Positions 1 through 9,923 of a stretch of 24,831 nucleotides of DNA are shown here, piece after piece (position 1 is the first letter of the stretch; every line of letters starts with the position of its first letter). Source of the stretch: Conoideocrella luteorostrata (taxonomy: Eukaryota; Ascomycota; Sordariomycetes; Hypocreales; Clavicipitaceae); NCBI GenBank assembly GCA_032433595.1, contig JASWJB010000476.1, positions 1 through 24,831 of the forward strand, written 5' to 3'. The position numbers were made by a program, and so were the translations under genes. Under the pieces are notes generated by a model. That model saw only the letters and a list, made by a program, of their open reading frames with translations, did no database searches and was not told where the DNA came from.

Positions 1-561
1 GTTTAGAGGAGGGTATGGGCCGCTGACTTCTAGGTAGTATTAGTCCGCCAAAGGTAGTGATGCTTCAGAGCGTGATACTCGTTATTGACAGTCCAAACAA
101 CATATGTACTGCCACGGCGGCCATGACAGATGCCCGTAGAAGCTTGAGATACAGCCCATCGAAAACCCGATGGTTCTCGGCTACAGCATATTCCAAAAAC
201 CATGCCAGCAGCTAAGCAACCATAAGAGACTTTGAACACTTCTACGGTCAAGGTGACCGTGAGAGCTAAATTCAGCTCCTGATTAATTATTATCTAACTA
301 AGGGTGCGTTCGGATTTCCCAAGCCAGTGAACGTTCATGTAAAGCTGAATAGATACGACGAAAGAAGTTAAAAACAAATTCGTATCGCTTGCTTTCAATG
401 TCGGGAATATTACCGTCACAATTACTTTGTACTAAGAAACTCGGTCCAACGCGGGTGGGGGACAGCAAAAACCCACCACACATGTCGAGTTGCAGCTTCA
501 AACCGTCATCAGCTTCATCATTCCATATCATTCCCCGGGGACCGACCCAAACTCGCTCAAG
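1..561. other. Upstream region of PIN4; no gene seen
   Basis: No coding region can be supported here. Open frames are short and show no recognisable family. The stretch just before 562 is the presumed promoter and 5' leader of the parvulin gene. An ATG at 482 opens a frame that overlaps the PIN4 start out of frame; it would act as an upstream ORF only if transcription begins before it, which the sequence does not show. Confidence 0.5.
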
Positions 562-1166
562 ATGGGCAAAAACGACAAAAAAAGCAGTGACAAGCCTGCA
601 GGGAAAGGGAAAGCAGGAGCAGACAAAGAATCAGGCGGTGGCAAGGCCAAGGGAGCCCAGTCCATCAATGTGCGCCACATCTTGGTAAGTGCCTCTGCCC
701 CAACAACCACATTTGGCATTCACTGGAGACATTCTTACGTGCGACTACGGAGGACAAAAGTGCGAGAAACATGCCAAAAAGGAAGAGGCTCTAGCCAAGA
801 TCAGTGAAGGCGTGAAATTTGACGAGGTGGCTCGCAATTATTCCGAGGACAAGGCGCGGCAAGGTTTGATGATCTGACCAGTCTAAACCAATCCACCAGC
901 CATTGGCAACGTACATAACGGCTAACCGCCTCCTCGGCAACAAATCACAGGTGGCGCATTGGGGTGGAAGAGCAAGGGCAGTCTTGACCCTAAATTTGAA
1001 GACGTCGCCTTTGCATTGGAGCCAAGTACGACAAATAACCCCAAAATTGGCGAAGCAAAGACGGAGTTTGGATATCATATCATCATGGTAGGTTGCGCGC
1101 TATGTGTATGCGCTTTTTTGATTCGTCTACTGATAATCCTGTCGGCAGGTTGAGGGTCGTAAATAG
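562..1166 (+). CDS. PIN4: Parvulin-type peptidyl-prolyl cis-trans isomerase (Par14/PIN4 family)
   Basis: Four exons: 562-684, 761-863, 951-1087 and 1149-1166, joined at phases 0, 1 and 0, giving a 126-residue protein. Residues 1-34 are a Lys/Gly/Ser-rich basic tail and about 35-126 are a single parvulin domain. Family signatures are VRHILCEKH at the domain start, [20 protein letters not shown], and the ending GYHIIMVEGRK, which fits the human PIN4 C-terminus very closely. The last exon codes only VEGRK and the stop. Donors are GTAAGT, GTTTGA (weak) and GTAGGT; intron 2 has a clear GCTAACC branch point. Par14 proteins catalyse proline cis/trans isomerisation, bind DNA through the basic tail and are linked to pre-ribosome processing. 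There is no WW domain, so this is not the Pin1/Ess1 type. It converges with the eS12 gene. Confidence 0.95.
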
Positions 1167-1454
1167 TTTGACAATCACAAATCAATACATTTACGCCACC
1201 ATCATCTCCAGCAGGCAAGGCTTGTCACATGCTGTAGTAGGATCACCGACGTGATGTGAAGATGAACTTTTTGTTCCTTTTTTTCATTTTTATTCCTCAT
1301 GCATAGGCCTGTATCATACTGGGGCCTGAACCCATCCAGAAGCCAGCTGAAGTGGCTAGAGTACAACCCGAAACAGTCGTTTTCGGCGGTCTCAAAAACA
1401 ATCCCGCACCCTCTATACCCTTCAAATCAACGCCGTTCATGAGTAGTCAAAAAT

Positions 1455-2132
1455 TTATGAGGAAGAAGTCTGGAAGTAGTTGAGGAGGATGGAGCGCTCC
1501 TGTGACTCTTCACCCCAGTCCTTAACCACGACGCAAGAGCAGTTGACGACCTTACGGGCATTACCCTCACGGTCGAGGACACCTAACAGATGTCGTATTA
1601 GCAGTTTGCACCATGGCATTGTCGAGTTCCTAAGATAATCCAGGGATACACATACAGAGACCAGCCCACTCGCCGAGCTGCTTGCCATCCTGAACCTTGA
1701 TGAGAGGGATCTTGTGCTCCTCGCAGAGAGCAGCAACAAGCTTCTTGTAGGCGTCCTCCTCGCAGCTCTCGTTCAGGACACACATGTGAGCCTGACGGCG
1801 ATCGAGGGCCTTGGAAGCCTCACGGAGACCACGGGCAAGACCATCGTGCATGAGAGCCAGCTTCAAGACACCCTTAAGGGCGTCCAGAACGGACATCTGA
1901 CCCTTGGGAGCATCGGCCGAAACCTCAACCTCCTCGGAAACTTCGGGGGCGTTATTCTCTTCTACGTCCGACTATAATTGGCGACATGTTAGCGATAATC
2001 CTCCGACCGCGAATTATGTGTATATATATCGAATCGTCTGGCCAATGGGGAAGGAGCTTTTGCGAAACGAAGGCTTCTGGGAGAGCTGGTCTGCAAGAGC
2101 GATTCGAGCTAAGGAGTAGCGGTACTAACCAT
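1455..2132 (-). CDS. RPS12: 40S ribosomal protein S12 (eS12)
   Basis: Read on the minus strand the exons are 2132-2130 (the ATG alone), 1971-1656 and 1582-1455, giving 148 residues. After a short acidic leader ([17 protein letters not shown]) comes the eS12 fold, with the landmarks [49 protein letters not shown] and a final VVVKDWGEE. These match yeast Rps12 along its length. Intron 1 (158 nt, GTTAGT donor, GCTAAC branch point, ATAG acceptor) directly follows the start codon. Intron 2 (73 nt, GTATGT donor) splits the Cys codon of GLC in phase 1. eS12 sits on the beak of the small ribosomal subunit. The gene is head to head with the uS8 gene, so co-regulation is likely. The start is inferred from splice sites and the expected N-terminus; the body of the protein is certain. 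Confidence 0.94.
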
Positions 2133-2775
2133 CTTGAAAAATTTATCTCGTCGGGCGATCCTCGAAGATTTCAAGTGTTTTGGTTAAAGAAAGAAATATG
2201 TGACGGAATTTTAGGTCGTGAGGGTGGTGGCATTGGAGGGGACCGGTGCTAACGAGGATTTGCCGAAATCTTGGTGGTCCGGTGCGTGGAGGCTTAGGGC
2301 ATTTTTACGTGCACGGACCACCAGGGCACACGAAAACTTCCAGATGCCCCCACTCAATGTGCAAACTGTGCCTAATATGTGCGTGCGACTCTTTTCCCAC
2401 GACAGTCTCCTCATCACCACGGCCGACAAACTAAACCACTGAGGTATGTTGTTATCTTGACAAAACTGACAGCGATTCGAATCCAGCAGGATGATGCGTC
2501 TTATCGTGGCAGAGGAGAGCAATCATGGGCTCCGCGGCGGGTGAAGATGGCTATATGGTATCTTACAGTGCTGTAAAAAAACCCTCGAACCTCGACCGTT
2601 GGACGCTCTCGATACGCTTCTCCTCTTCAGAAATGAGCGGCAGAACCCTCCTTGATCGATCTCTGGAGGGCACTCTTCTTGCTCACGACCGCGGGAGGCT
2701 AACATCTCTCTCCATTGGCAGATACCTCATTTCCAAATTTGACTTGAGAATCTCCGTTCCGACAAGACCGCCAAA
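2133..2775. promoter_or_regulatory. Shared divergent promoter region of two ribosomal protein genes
   Basis: This 643-bp stretch separates the start codons of eS12 (minus) and uS8 (plus), so it must hold both promoters. A TTAGGG core at 2294-2299 (GCCCTAA on the other strand) resembles the telomere-repeat-like Tbf1 site known from ribosomal protein promoters of many ascomycetes. A GCTAAC at 2698-2703 followed by a CAG acceptor at 2719-2721 suggests a 5'-UTR intron in the uS8 transcript. A GTATGT at 2444-2449 is the best donor seen. Regulator binding is inferred, not shown. Confidence 0.6.
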
Positions 2776-3433
2776 ATGGTTCGCACTTCCGTTCTCCACG
2801 ACGCCCTCAACTCCATCAACAATGCCGAGAAGTCTGGCAAGCGACAGGTCTTGATCCGACCCAGCTCCAAGGTCATTGTCAAGTTCCTCCAGGTCATGCA
2901 GCGCCACGGTACGTGACATGCGCAACTTTGATATCCCCACAACAATACTCAGGTTTCTCGGTTTACTCTCAGACCCAATGGCCACCATCTATTCGGCATG
3001 ATAACTAGGGCGACAGCCATTAACTGCTCCACGGCCCAGCCCCTATAAGTTGTCGATATATTAAGCTTTCTGCGGTGGCCTTGGATCTGTCTGTGAACGG
3101 GAGATATCCTCCAAATTCAAGTCGATTTTCCAAGACTCAGCGCGACATTACTGACAAAATTTGCCCTCTGTAGGCTACATTGGCGAATTCGAGGAGGTCG
3201 ACGACCACCGCTCTGGCAAGATTGTTGTTCAGCTCAACGGCCGTCTCAACAAGACTGGTGTCATCTCCCCCCGATACAACGTCCGTCTGGCTGATCTCGA
3301 GAAGTGGGTCGTCAAGCTGCTGCCCGCTCGTCAGTTCGGTTATGTTATCCTCACCACCTCTGCTGGTATCATGGACCACGAGGAGGCTCGTCGCAAGCAC
3401 GTTGCCGGCAAGATCATTGGTTTCTTCTACTAA
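2776..3433 (+). CDS. RPS22: 40S ribosomal protein S22/S15a (uS8)
   Basis: Two exons, 2776-2908 and 3174-3433, encode 130 residues, the usual eukaryotic uS8 length. The protein begins [19 protein letters not shown] and ends [12 protein letters not shown], both typical, with no gaps against the family as I know it. The intron (265 nt, GTACGT donor, TACTGAC branch point, TGTAG acceptor) splits a Gly codon at phase 1 in QRHGYIGEFE and is the longest intron inside a coding region here. uS8 binds the central domain of 18S rRNA and is needed for 40S assembly. Exon 2 is rich in preferred C-ending codons, as expected for a highly expressed gene. A second, non-coding intron may lie in the leader. It is divergent from the eS12 gene. 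Confidence 0.97.
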
Positions 3434-4420
3434 AAGGGGTGGATATCAAAAGTTTGGGCATAGCTGGCGTTATGAAAAGGTCATGATGACAATGGCCAAT
3501 ACCCTCAAGACAGCCATTGGGATAGTCGCAATCTATTAATGCATACCTGTCATGGAGCTACTACGCTACAAAGAATCATTAATTCTCAGTGTGATATGTT
3601 TTTAAGGCCCAAACCAGGAGAGTGTTTTCAGTGCAGTTGATCGCAGGTGGAAGAACTTCGCTGTGGTCATTTTTGTTCACCAACTTTGTGTTGCCCAGCC
3701 TGAATTTGGAAAACTCGAGATGTCGTCAAGATATGTCGTGGCGTGCGATCGCTTGTTTGCTGGGTTGCAACCAGCTGTCTTGCACTTCCTCGGTGCTCTG
3801 GATTTAGTCAAAGTCTGTTAGACCTCTCTCGTGATGCCAAGCAGGGCCTCGTAGGTCCATATCAACTCAATGAACAACGGCTTGACCAAACCCGCGGGCG
3901 AAACATACTAGTAAAGATTACATATAGCATAGTCGCCGGCCGGCAAAGTCAGGATCAGAGCAAATGCAGCACAAGCTTACCTACTAATAAGAATTAAAAA
4001 TCGATTTGGACGTTAAAGCTACCGCCCTCAAATGATTTAATACAGTCGTCTTACCCAGCATCAGAGGCGGGGTACATATACTTCTCCACGTTAGGGTTAA
4101 TAGTTACAGATAAAGTACCGGTACTTTTGACCTCGTTGACGGGGAGACCGGCGCCACAGATTGCCAACCAAGCCCGTCCCGAACTTGAAAGTAAACAAGG
4201 ACCGCGGACCGCTCAGACATCACCCTAGCTAAGCTCCAACCATATGCAACCATTTCACACTTTGAGAAGCCGCATACCAGTTCAAATTCAGGATATTTCT
4301 TAATCGCTTCGAATCTTTCTCCTTTTTCCACATTGGAGATCATTGGTCTCACCTTTCAGCGGCTTTGATCCACAATATTTCCAGCGCCGATCTACCAATT
4401 AGGAGATCAGGCAAAACATC
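3434..4420. other. Intergenic region between uS8 and GT90 genes; no gene seen
   Basis: About 1 kb holds the uS8 3' end and the promoter side of the GT90 gene. Open frames are short and unlike known proteins. A 7-bp inverted repeat (CAATGGC at 3490-3496, GCCATTG at 3513-3519) lies in the probable uS8 3' UTR. A TTAGGGTTA string at 4091-4099 lies close to a 16-bp palindrome at 4112-4127. No RNA gene was recognised. Confidence 0.5.
4112..4127. repeat. 16-bp perfect palindrome AAAGTACCGGTACTTT
   Basis: The sequence AAAGTACCGGTACTTT reads the same on both strands. It lies 293 bp before the GT90 start codon and 13 bp after a TTAGGGTTA string. It could be a binding site for a dimeric regulator. A palindrome of this length is expected about 0.4 times by chance in a window this size, so function is not established. 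Confidence 0.5.
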
Positions 4421-6434
4421 ATGCCGCGGCGACAATTCACCGTTATCGCCGCCTTCCTACTCTTCACAGTTTGCATATACTCAGCATTACGGATATCGAA
4501 AGACGAGGCGAAATTACTCAATAAGCAAAATGACAGGCTGCGGCCAGAACGAGTTCTTATACAGCAATCACATGCACAAGCAGAAGTGCCTCTGCGAGCG
4601 ATAGAAACAGACTCAGCGACAACAGAGGATGTACGCCATACGTCGACATCAACAGACGAGTCACCAACCCAATGGGTGGATGCACCAACAATCGAGGGTG
4701 GACCCAAGGCCAAGGCGGTCTCAAATTCCAAACAACATCCCATTCGATATCTCATTGCCGGCGCGAAACAAGAGGTTGACGAAATGACGAAGCGGCAATC
4801 CAAGGATTTGAAAGGCGCTGTGAAGGAGTATCGTCGGCGATATGGCATACCGCCACCTCCTAATTTCGATAAGTGGTTTGAATTTGCAAAGGGTAGAAAC
4901 GTCCAACTCATAGATGAGTTTGACACGATTCATGACCTAATCACCCCGTTCTGGGGGTTAAAGCCCAAGACAATACGCGCTAGGGCCAGGGAGTCTCTCG
5001 GCTATGATAATGGTCTTATTGGAGTCGCTATTCGCAATCATCAAATTTCTCACTTGGAAGGTGGGATGGAGTGGCAACGGAATGCGACTTACGGCATGCT
5101 GGAGAAATTCGTCCAGTATTTGCCGGACATGGACTTGGCCTTTAATATTCACGATGAGCCTAGGGTGATTGTTTCTCATGATGATTTAACGAGGCTCGTT
5201 CACAAGGCGAAGCACGAGCATATGCCTGCTTCGCATGCCAACAAGAGGCCCACAAATGACTTTTCCAAAACATCACCAGAACTCAGCAACAAGATGATAT
5301 TTGAGCAGGTCAAGCATTCGCGGTTCAACTCATTTGGGCGGCAAGCAACATGGACTCATTCCAGAATATCCTGCCCGGCTGACAGTCCGGCTAGGATATT
5401 GGAAGACGATGAGAGATGGGACGACTTGAGCCAGTATGGAGTGAGTGAACTTGGCTTTGTTTACAACTCCACAGCCATGGCGGACATTTGCTTCACTCCG
5501 TCTCTCAGCTCAACGTACGGATTTTTTGACAGACCCAACATGTACAAGGTGGTGCACGACTTATTTCCCATCTTCTCTCAGTCCAAGATTTCTTCTTACA
5601 ACGACATTATATATCCCTCTCCATGGTACTGGTACGACAAAGTCAAGTACAAGCAGGAACAGGATGTAGCCTGGGACGACAAAGAAAGTGCACTGTACTG
5701 GCGCGGCTCTACGACTGGTGGCTTCAGTCGAAATGGTGGATGGCGACGACAGCACCGCCAACACTTCGTCAAGAAGATCAACGCGGGAGGTCAGGCCAAG
5801 ATTGTGACAAATCGAGGTAGCGATACAAAGCCCAACTGGGCAGTGTCTGAAGCATCGCGCGCAGAGTATAGTGCATTGACAAATGTTGCCTTTTCTCATG
5901 TCGGTCAGTGCGACGCTGGGGACTGCAACGCTCAACGAGCTTTCTTCAATGTGACCGACCGTGTGAACCAAACCGATGCTTGGGGCTACAAGTACCTGCT
6001 AGATATCGACGGCAACGCCTTCTCGGGACGATTTATTGCATTTCTGCAGAGCATGAGCCTGACATTCAAGTTCGCCCTCTTTCGGGAATGGCATAATGAG
6101 TGGCTCAAACCTTGGGTGCATTACGTGCCGTTGAGCTTGCAAGGCGACGACTGGCTTGAGACGGTGCGTTTCTTTAACGATAGCAGTTTGGGTGCAGACG
6201 ATGCCAAGACTATGGCTGTTGAAAGTCGGGATTGGGCCGGGAAGGCCATGAGGAAAGAGGATATGGAGGCCTGGTTTTTTAGGGTCCTTCTTGAGTAAGC
6301 TGGCGTCTTTCGGTTTCTGGTTCGGAATGTTTGAAGTGCTTGGCTAACCTGATCGTCGTAGATATGCTCGGGTTATTGATGACCAGAGAGCCATAATTGG
6401 ATTTGACCCCTCGAGCTCAGGGAAGAGACTTTAA
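4421..6434 (+). CDS. CAP10-like glycosyltransferase, family GT90 (type II membrane protein)
   Basis: Two exons, 4421-6294 and 6362-6434, encode 648 residues. Without the intron the frame would stop at 6298. The GTAAGC donor, GCTAAC branch point and GTAG acceptor restore the family-like tail EYARVIDDQR. Residues about 6-24 form one hydrophobic segment after a basic MPRR start, which looks like a signal anchor, so the catalytic part should face the Golgi lumen. A Thr/Ser-rich stem to about 140 precedes the domain. CAP10/GT90 marks include NIHDEPRV (near 243-249), DICFTPSLSSTYGFFDRP (near 356), YWRGSTTGG (near 426) and DIDGNAFSGRF (near 528). Fungal members include Cryptococcus Cap10 and xylosyltransferases; donor and acceptor here cannot be read from sequence. 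It converges with Paf1. Confidence 0.92.
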
Positions 6435-6851
6435 CGATGTCGATAATAAATGGACACTAACGGTATGGATGGATATATCATTCAAGGATTTTGTTTAGGG
6501 GGAGATTTTGGTTCTCTTGCATAGCGAATGTAGCATTTACGTTGTTTTTCAAAACCGAGCGTGCAAACTATGATTGGGCATTTTAGGCGAACAGTTGTGC
6601 GATGGATGAGCTCTTGTTACTCATTCTTCTTTTTACGACATCAATCTATGATAGTAAGCAAGAGATACGTAACTCTGCGCCGTGGGCCAGGGCATCTTCT
6701 TGACTGCCATGAACGTATTCTTCTAAAAGAGAAGAAGAGAAAAAAAAAGCACTCGCTCGGATCGAGATAGACACCTGTCTGCCTTTGGCTCCCAATCAAA
6801 TACGTACAGTACAATATAAGCACCCCATTGCCTTACCCAGTAGCTCCAATT
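6435..6851. other. Convergent 3' intergenic region; nothing recognised
   Basis: This 417-bp space lies between the stop codons of the GT90 gene and the Paf1 gene and should contain both 3' UTRs. An A/G-rich run at about 6725-6750 is the only compositional feature seen. Confidence 0.5.
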
Positions 6852-8380
6852 TTAATCCTCATCCTCATCCTCATCTGCGTTTCGGCCCTCCGAAACAGAC
6901 CGACGTGCTGCCCTTTCGCTCCCACCATTAGTGTCAGCATCATCACCAGCCCCATCCTGTTCTTGCTCCTGCGCCGGCTCTTCCTCAGCTTCCTGCTCCC
7001 ACCCAAGGGGATTTGCCTTGTATTTCCTCATGGCGTCGAGCATCTCCTCTGTAGGGTCCTCCACAGTGATATCCAACTGGTCGACAATCTGCTCCTCTTC
7101 CTGGGAAATGCCAATAGTACGGGCAATGTTCTTGGTCCGTTGGGGCCGGATCGTCGACTTTTGCATAATGGGGTAGTAGTACATGGCTTTTTGTTTCGGA
7201 TATGCTTCCTCGTCATTGTATGCCACTATAATCTCATCCGTATACTTGGTCGGGTGGTCGAGTTCGGTCTCATGCGCGGTCTCGTAAGCTCGGATCCTGT
7301 TGAATTGGAAGTACCCCGCGCCATCGCCCTGATGTGTGTACAAGTCGTCGCGGTCGTGGTCTGGGTCATCGATGTCGAACTTGCGGCGGAAATTACTGGC
7401 GACAGTACTGTTTTGCCCGAGATAGAAGTCGTAGTTCATGAGATTCTGTGGTTTTGGGTTGCTCTCCGGATCCTGCTCGTGGGCTTCCAGGGCAGCCTCG
7501 TAGGCAGCTTCCTCCGATTCCGTCCGCTCTATCGGCCGGAATAGACCACTGGGGAGACGCGAATCGTACTCATTGGCGCTGCTGACGGGGTTGGTGAGAA
7601 ACTTGACGGTTACGTAGGCGCCTGAGTCGGGGAAGGCGTCCAGATCTGGTAGGAGGGGGACAGCCTCGACCACCTTGAGATGCTTCTTCGTAGGGTGTTT
7701 CACTCGCTTGGCATCTTTGAGATCTTGCTGGGCAATATCGAAGCCGCGGTCGATCTTCCGTTTAATGACTTGCGGGGAATCGGCGGCCGCGTCGGGAGCC
7801 GTTCTCGCAGGCTTGCGAGCTTTGGCGAGCAGAGCCCGGGGGTTTCCTCCCTCGTAGCGCTTAGGGGTAGTCGACGATATGTATTCCGTACGACGGAGGA
7901 AAGAGACGTTGGCTTCCGCAACTTTGAGCTTGCCCAGTGCGGCGATGGGCCTCAAGAGCGGCCGGTCGTGAGGGTGAATGATTGGAGTTTCTACAGGAGC
8001 CTGGATAGCTTAAAGGGCAATGAGTTAGCATGTACTCTAGGGGGCGGAAACGAACGATGAAACAAAATGGCCATGTTGCTATCAATTGCAGGCTCTGGGG
8101 CAAACTTACATCGTTCATCACCATCGAAAACGCCAGGCATGCCCACCAAGTCCAGCGGCATACCCAGCTCAGCGTCAGCCTCGATATTCAGCGGCTGCTC
8201 TCTAGCCAGGCGCGATGCGAATCCAGGAGTGGTATACTGGCCACTAGCCAGGCCAGTATTCGGAATATCGAGCAGTTTGGGGGGGTTCGGGGGCGGAGGT
8301 AGGGCATTGGAGTAACGGATTCGCGCAATGAAATCTTGATGCACCATGCGCTCGCTAGAGCGCGCACCAGAGGCCGACAT
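6852..8380 (-). CDS. PAF1: RNA polymerase II-associated protein Paf1 (PAF complex subunit)
   Basis: Two exons on the minus strand, 8380-8110 and 8008-6852, give 475 residues. The 101-nt intron (GTAAGT donor, GCTAAC branch point, TTAAG acceptor) joins GDER to SIQAP at phase 1. The N-terminus has the family feature HQDFIARIRYSNALPPPPNPPK, followed by a GQYTTPGFASRLAREQ segment. The middle has FLRRTEYIS and VKFLTNPV, later NYDFYLGQN. The final 60 or so residues are low-complexity Glu/Gln/Asp and end in DEDEDED, coded by a CATCCT-type simple repeat near 6855-6880. Paf1 is the core of the complex that travels with elongating RNA polymerase II and supports H2B ubiquitylation, H3K4/H3K36 methylation and 3'-end formation. 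It converges with the GT90 gene. Confidence 0.94.
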
Positions 8381-9108
8381 TGTGCCTTTGGCGCTAGAAC
8401 AATCCCACCGATGTCCTATTTTAAAACAGGGCCAGTGATCAAAACTCCCGTGAGATTGTGTATTGGGATTGTCGTGTGGTTGGCCGAAATAAATGCAGGA
8501 GAGGTCAGCTGCTCGTTGTCATGTCATGAAGTGCAGTTGGTCGCGACCCGAAGCACGGCCAGAGAAAAGCCAAGTCAGAGAGAGAGGCGCCTGGCTAGTG
8601 ACGGGCCATTAAGCCTTACCTCGAGCTCCCCACCACAGCCGCATTGCCAGTTTATTATCACTTTAAATCAATGGTTCTGTTATAATGTCCTGCCGCAACA
8701 CTAGGCATTCAGTCACTTTAAATTCTGCATTCATTCAATTATGCCTCCGTCTTTCTTTATCGAGGGTGGCGTGAAGCATCCAAGAGCGGGACCACTTTTG
8801 TTTAGTTCCATCCATGCTTGCGATTTCCCAGAGCCCCTTCTCCAGTCTAATGTCTTTTAATATGCCTTGCTACACACAAACGCTGAGTCCCTTTGATGAT
8901 ACATTCAAGCCAAACCCAATGAAGGTCCTACAGCACCTCCCTGTGTCATTATTTCAATCAGTCATTGGCGGAAATGTTTGGTGGCCTCTTCTTTCTTTCT
9001 ATTTTACAAAAGACGCCCCAAAACAAAATTGGTGCTTCAATAATAAATCATTGCTAGATGGAGACAGGAGGACATTTTCCCTTATAACCCCATCTATTTA
9101 TAAATAGT
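8381..9108. other. Intergenic region upstream of Paf1; nothing recognised
   Basis: This 728-bp, fairly A/T-rich stretch lies between the Paf1 start and the Rer1 stop, both genes being on the minus strand. It should hold the Paf1 promoter and the Rer1 3' UTR. The open frame at 8814-9107 on the plus strand has no recognisable domain and is judged a chance frame. Confidence 0.5.
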
Positions 9109-9923
9109 TTAAGAGCTGTCCTTGGCGTATTTTTTCTTTCCCATGGTGAACGGGACGTAGCGGTACTTGATCATATGCTGAATCTGCTTTCGCACTATAT
9201 GAATGTCAGGTCGGGTTTTTCTAGGAACTTTTTCAAGAAGTCACAGGAGGGGGAGGGGGTTATACGTACTCGTCAGAACAAAGAGAATAATCCAGTACAT
9301 GACCAGAACAGGCCAGAAGACGGGTATGTTGAAGAATTCGAAGAAGGTGCAAAAGAAAGAGATGGCAACAGCCCTCGTGGCCCAGTACCAAAACTTAAAC
9401 TCGGGGAGACGTCGAATAAAAGGCTTGAACTCTTCATCTTGCTTGGTTGGGAGGGTTCCCACAGAGCCATCCTCCATCTCTTGGTCCAGGGCATCGCTCG
9501 AGGGATCAAACTTGGGCTGGAGGAACGCCAAGAACAAGTTGAGCAGGTAAATGCCCAGAGCGTACGCAACTGCGGAAGGAAAACAATCAGTGGACTGCGC
9601 GAGGTGAGATCCAGGTGTTCGTGCGCGCAACTAGGCTTGCGGATTCTCTCATACCGATATACCATCCCTGAATGAAGAAGATGCGCACAAAGAAAGCGAG
9701 CAACGAGGCTCCAGTTCCAACCCATCGGTATAGCACGAACGGGGTTGACTGGTCAAGCAGAGCTTGGTACTTCTGTTTGCAAGATTAGCACTCGACGTTC
9801 GTAAAGCAATGCATCTCCCTCGTTTAAGGTGAGCAATTGGAGGATTCGACGTACTCGCTGCAGCTTCGTGGTGTGGGTAGTCACGGCCGCGAAAGGGGTC
9901 TGATCGGGCTCCGGCGCATCCAT
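9109..9923 (-). CDS. RER1: Rer1, ER retention/retrieval receptor of the early Golgi
   Basis: Four exons on the minus strand: 9923-9855, 9772-9655, 9569-9270 and 9194-9109, with introns of 82, 85 and 75 nt at phases 0, 1 and 1, giving 190 residues. The start ATG gives [11 protein letters not shown]; no in-frame ATG lies further upstream. Rer1 marks are [54 protein letters not shown] and the C-terminal [20 protein letters not shown]. About four membrane segments are visible, in two closely spaced pairs. Rer1 recognises polar residues in membrane spans of escaped ER proteins and returns them through COPI vesicles. The Lys-rich tail is the usual COPI-binding end. The next gene on the same strand is the permease, 678 bp upstream, with no sign of shared transcription. 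Confidence 0.96.

Noticed and set aside
30..251. 73-codon minus-strand frame with several Cys residues near the window start
   Set aside because: Short, no signal peptide or known motif; the Cys spacing is not enough to call a secreted peptide.
2474..2484. GATTCGAATCC, resembling a tRNA B box
   Set aside because: The flanking bases do not form a T-arm stem and no acceptor, D or anticodon arms are found at the right distances.
4421..6298. GT90 gene as a single exon ending at 6298
   Set aside because: A clear intron at 6295-6361 removes that stop and restores a family-like C-terminus, so the spliced model is preferred.
6852..6890. CATCCT simple repeat
   Set aside because: It encodes the acidic Asp/Glu tail of Paf1, so it is coding low complexity and not a separate repeat element.
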